Assembly: GCF_010015445.1 (NCBI RefSeq)
Contig: NC_053129.1
Span: 17,583,749 to 17,647,748, forward strand
DNA length: 64,000 bases
Source: Perca fluviatilis
Lineage: Eukaryota > Chordata > Actinopteri > Perciformes > Percidae
Direction of reading: 5' to 3'
A model generated the notes under the pieces. The model had not been told where the DNA came from. It worked only from the letters and a program-made list of their open reading frames with translations, and searched no databases. The translations under genes and the position numbers were made by a program. Shown in pieces: positions 63,834-64,000 of the stretch (position 1 is its first letter; every line of letters starts with the position of its first letter).

Positions 63834-64000
63834 TGACGCAGATTCATAAAGCCCAAGGATACATGAACAAGGATACATGAACAACGTCAAACTTCCGCGT
63901 CTTGTTTTTCTGCTGACTTTGTATGCAGGAAGTGAAATGCTTTAATTAGTTAATTAATTAAACTTTTTTTTTTAAAGTAAGTGCTGTAGTATAACTAGCA
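63834..64000. other. Window end, no gene seen
   Basis: Short AT-rich tail with a duplicated CAAGGATACATGAA motif (63857-63882). Confidence 0.4.

Overview
This is nuclear DNA from a bony fish, most likely a spiny-rayed (acanthomorph) teleost. The evidence is three intron-containing vertebrate genes with standard GT-AG splice sites, fish-type non-autonomous DNA transposons (hAT, Harbinger-like), a teleost LINE reverse-transcriptase fragment, and very long CA/GT microsatellites. The species cannot be read from the sequence.

Three genes are complete and could be assembled exon by exon: sgk1 (plus strand, 10 coding exons, 7772-10993, 431 codons), slc2a12/GLUT12 (plus strand, 5 coding exons plus one leading non-coding exon, 31.6-38.0 kb, about 570 codons) and tbpl1/TRF2 (minus strand, 6 coding exons, 46198 down to 41509, 187 codons). 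Order and relative orientation match human chromosome 6q23 (SGK1, SLC2A12, TBPL1), so this is a conserved block. slc2a12 and tbpl1 converge tail to tail. The genes are not one pathway: SGK1 is an AGC kinase regulated by hormone and osmotic signals, GLUT12 is a hexose transporter, TBPL1 is a general-transcription-factor paralogue. A possible alternative first exon of sgk1 lies at about 5.9-6.06 kb.

Layout: 1-5.8 kb, gene-poor, with a broken LINE fragment and microsatellites; 5.8-12.3 kb, sgk1 with promoters and 3' UTR; 12.3-14.45 kb, intergenic; 14.45-28.56 kb, a huge AT-rich tandem array with a 36-bp (25+11) period, carrying 12 embedded tRNA-like SINE pieces and higher-order repeats; 28.6-29.2 kb, the same motif in reverse orientation; 29.2-31.5 kb, intergenic with a likely solo LTR; 31.5-38.5 kb, slc2a12; 38.5-41.5 kb, convergent 3' region with a TIR transposon; 41.5-47.6 kb, tbpl1, whose introns hold nested DNA transposons; 47.6-64 kb, gene-free, microsatellite-rich, ending in a palindromic element interrupted by a hAT insertion. 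In human the next gene on this side is TCF21; I looked for its bHLH exon and did not see it, so 48-64 kb may hold distal regulatory DNA.

The most unusual feature is the 14-kb array between sgk1 and slc2a12, with its captured SINE, CpG-decay pattern and nested repeat hierarchy. Parts of it look indel-rich in a way that suggests assembly or base-calling error.
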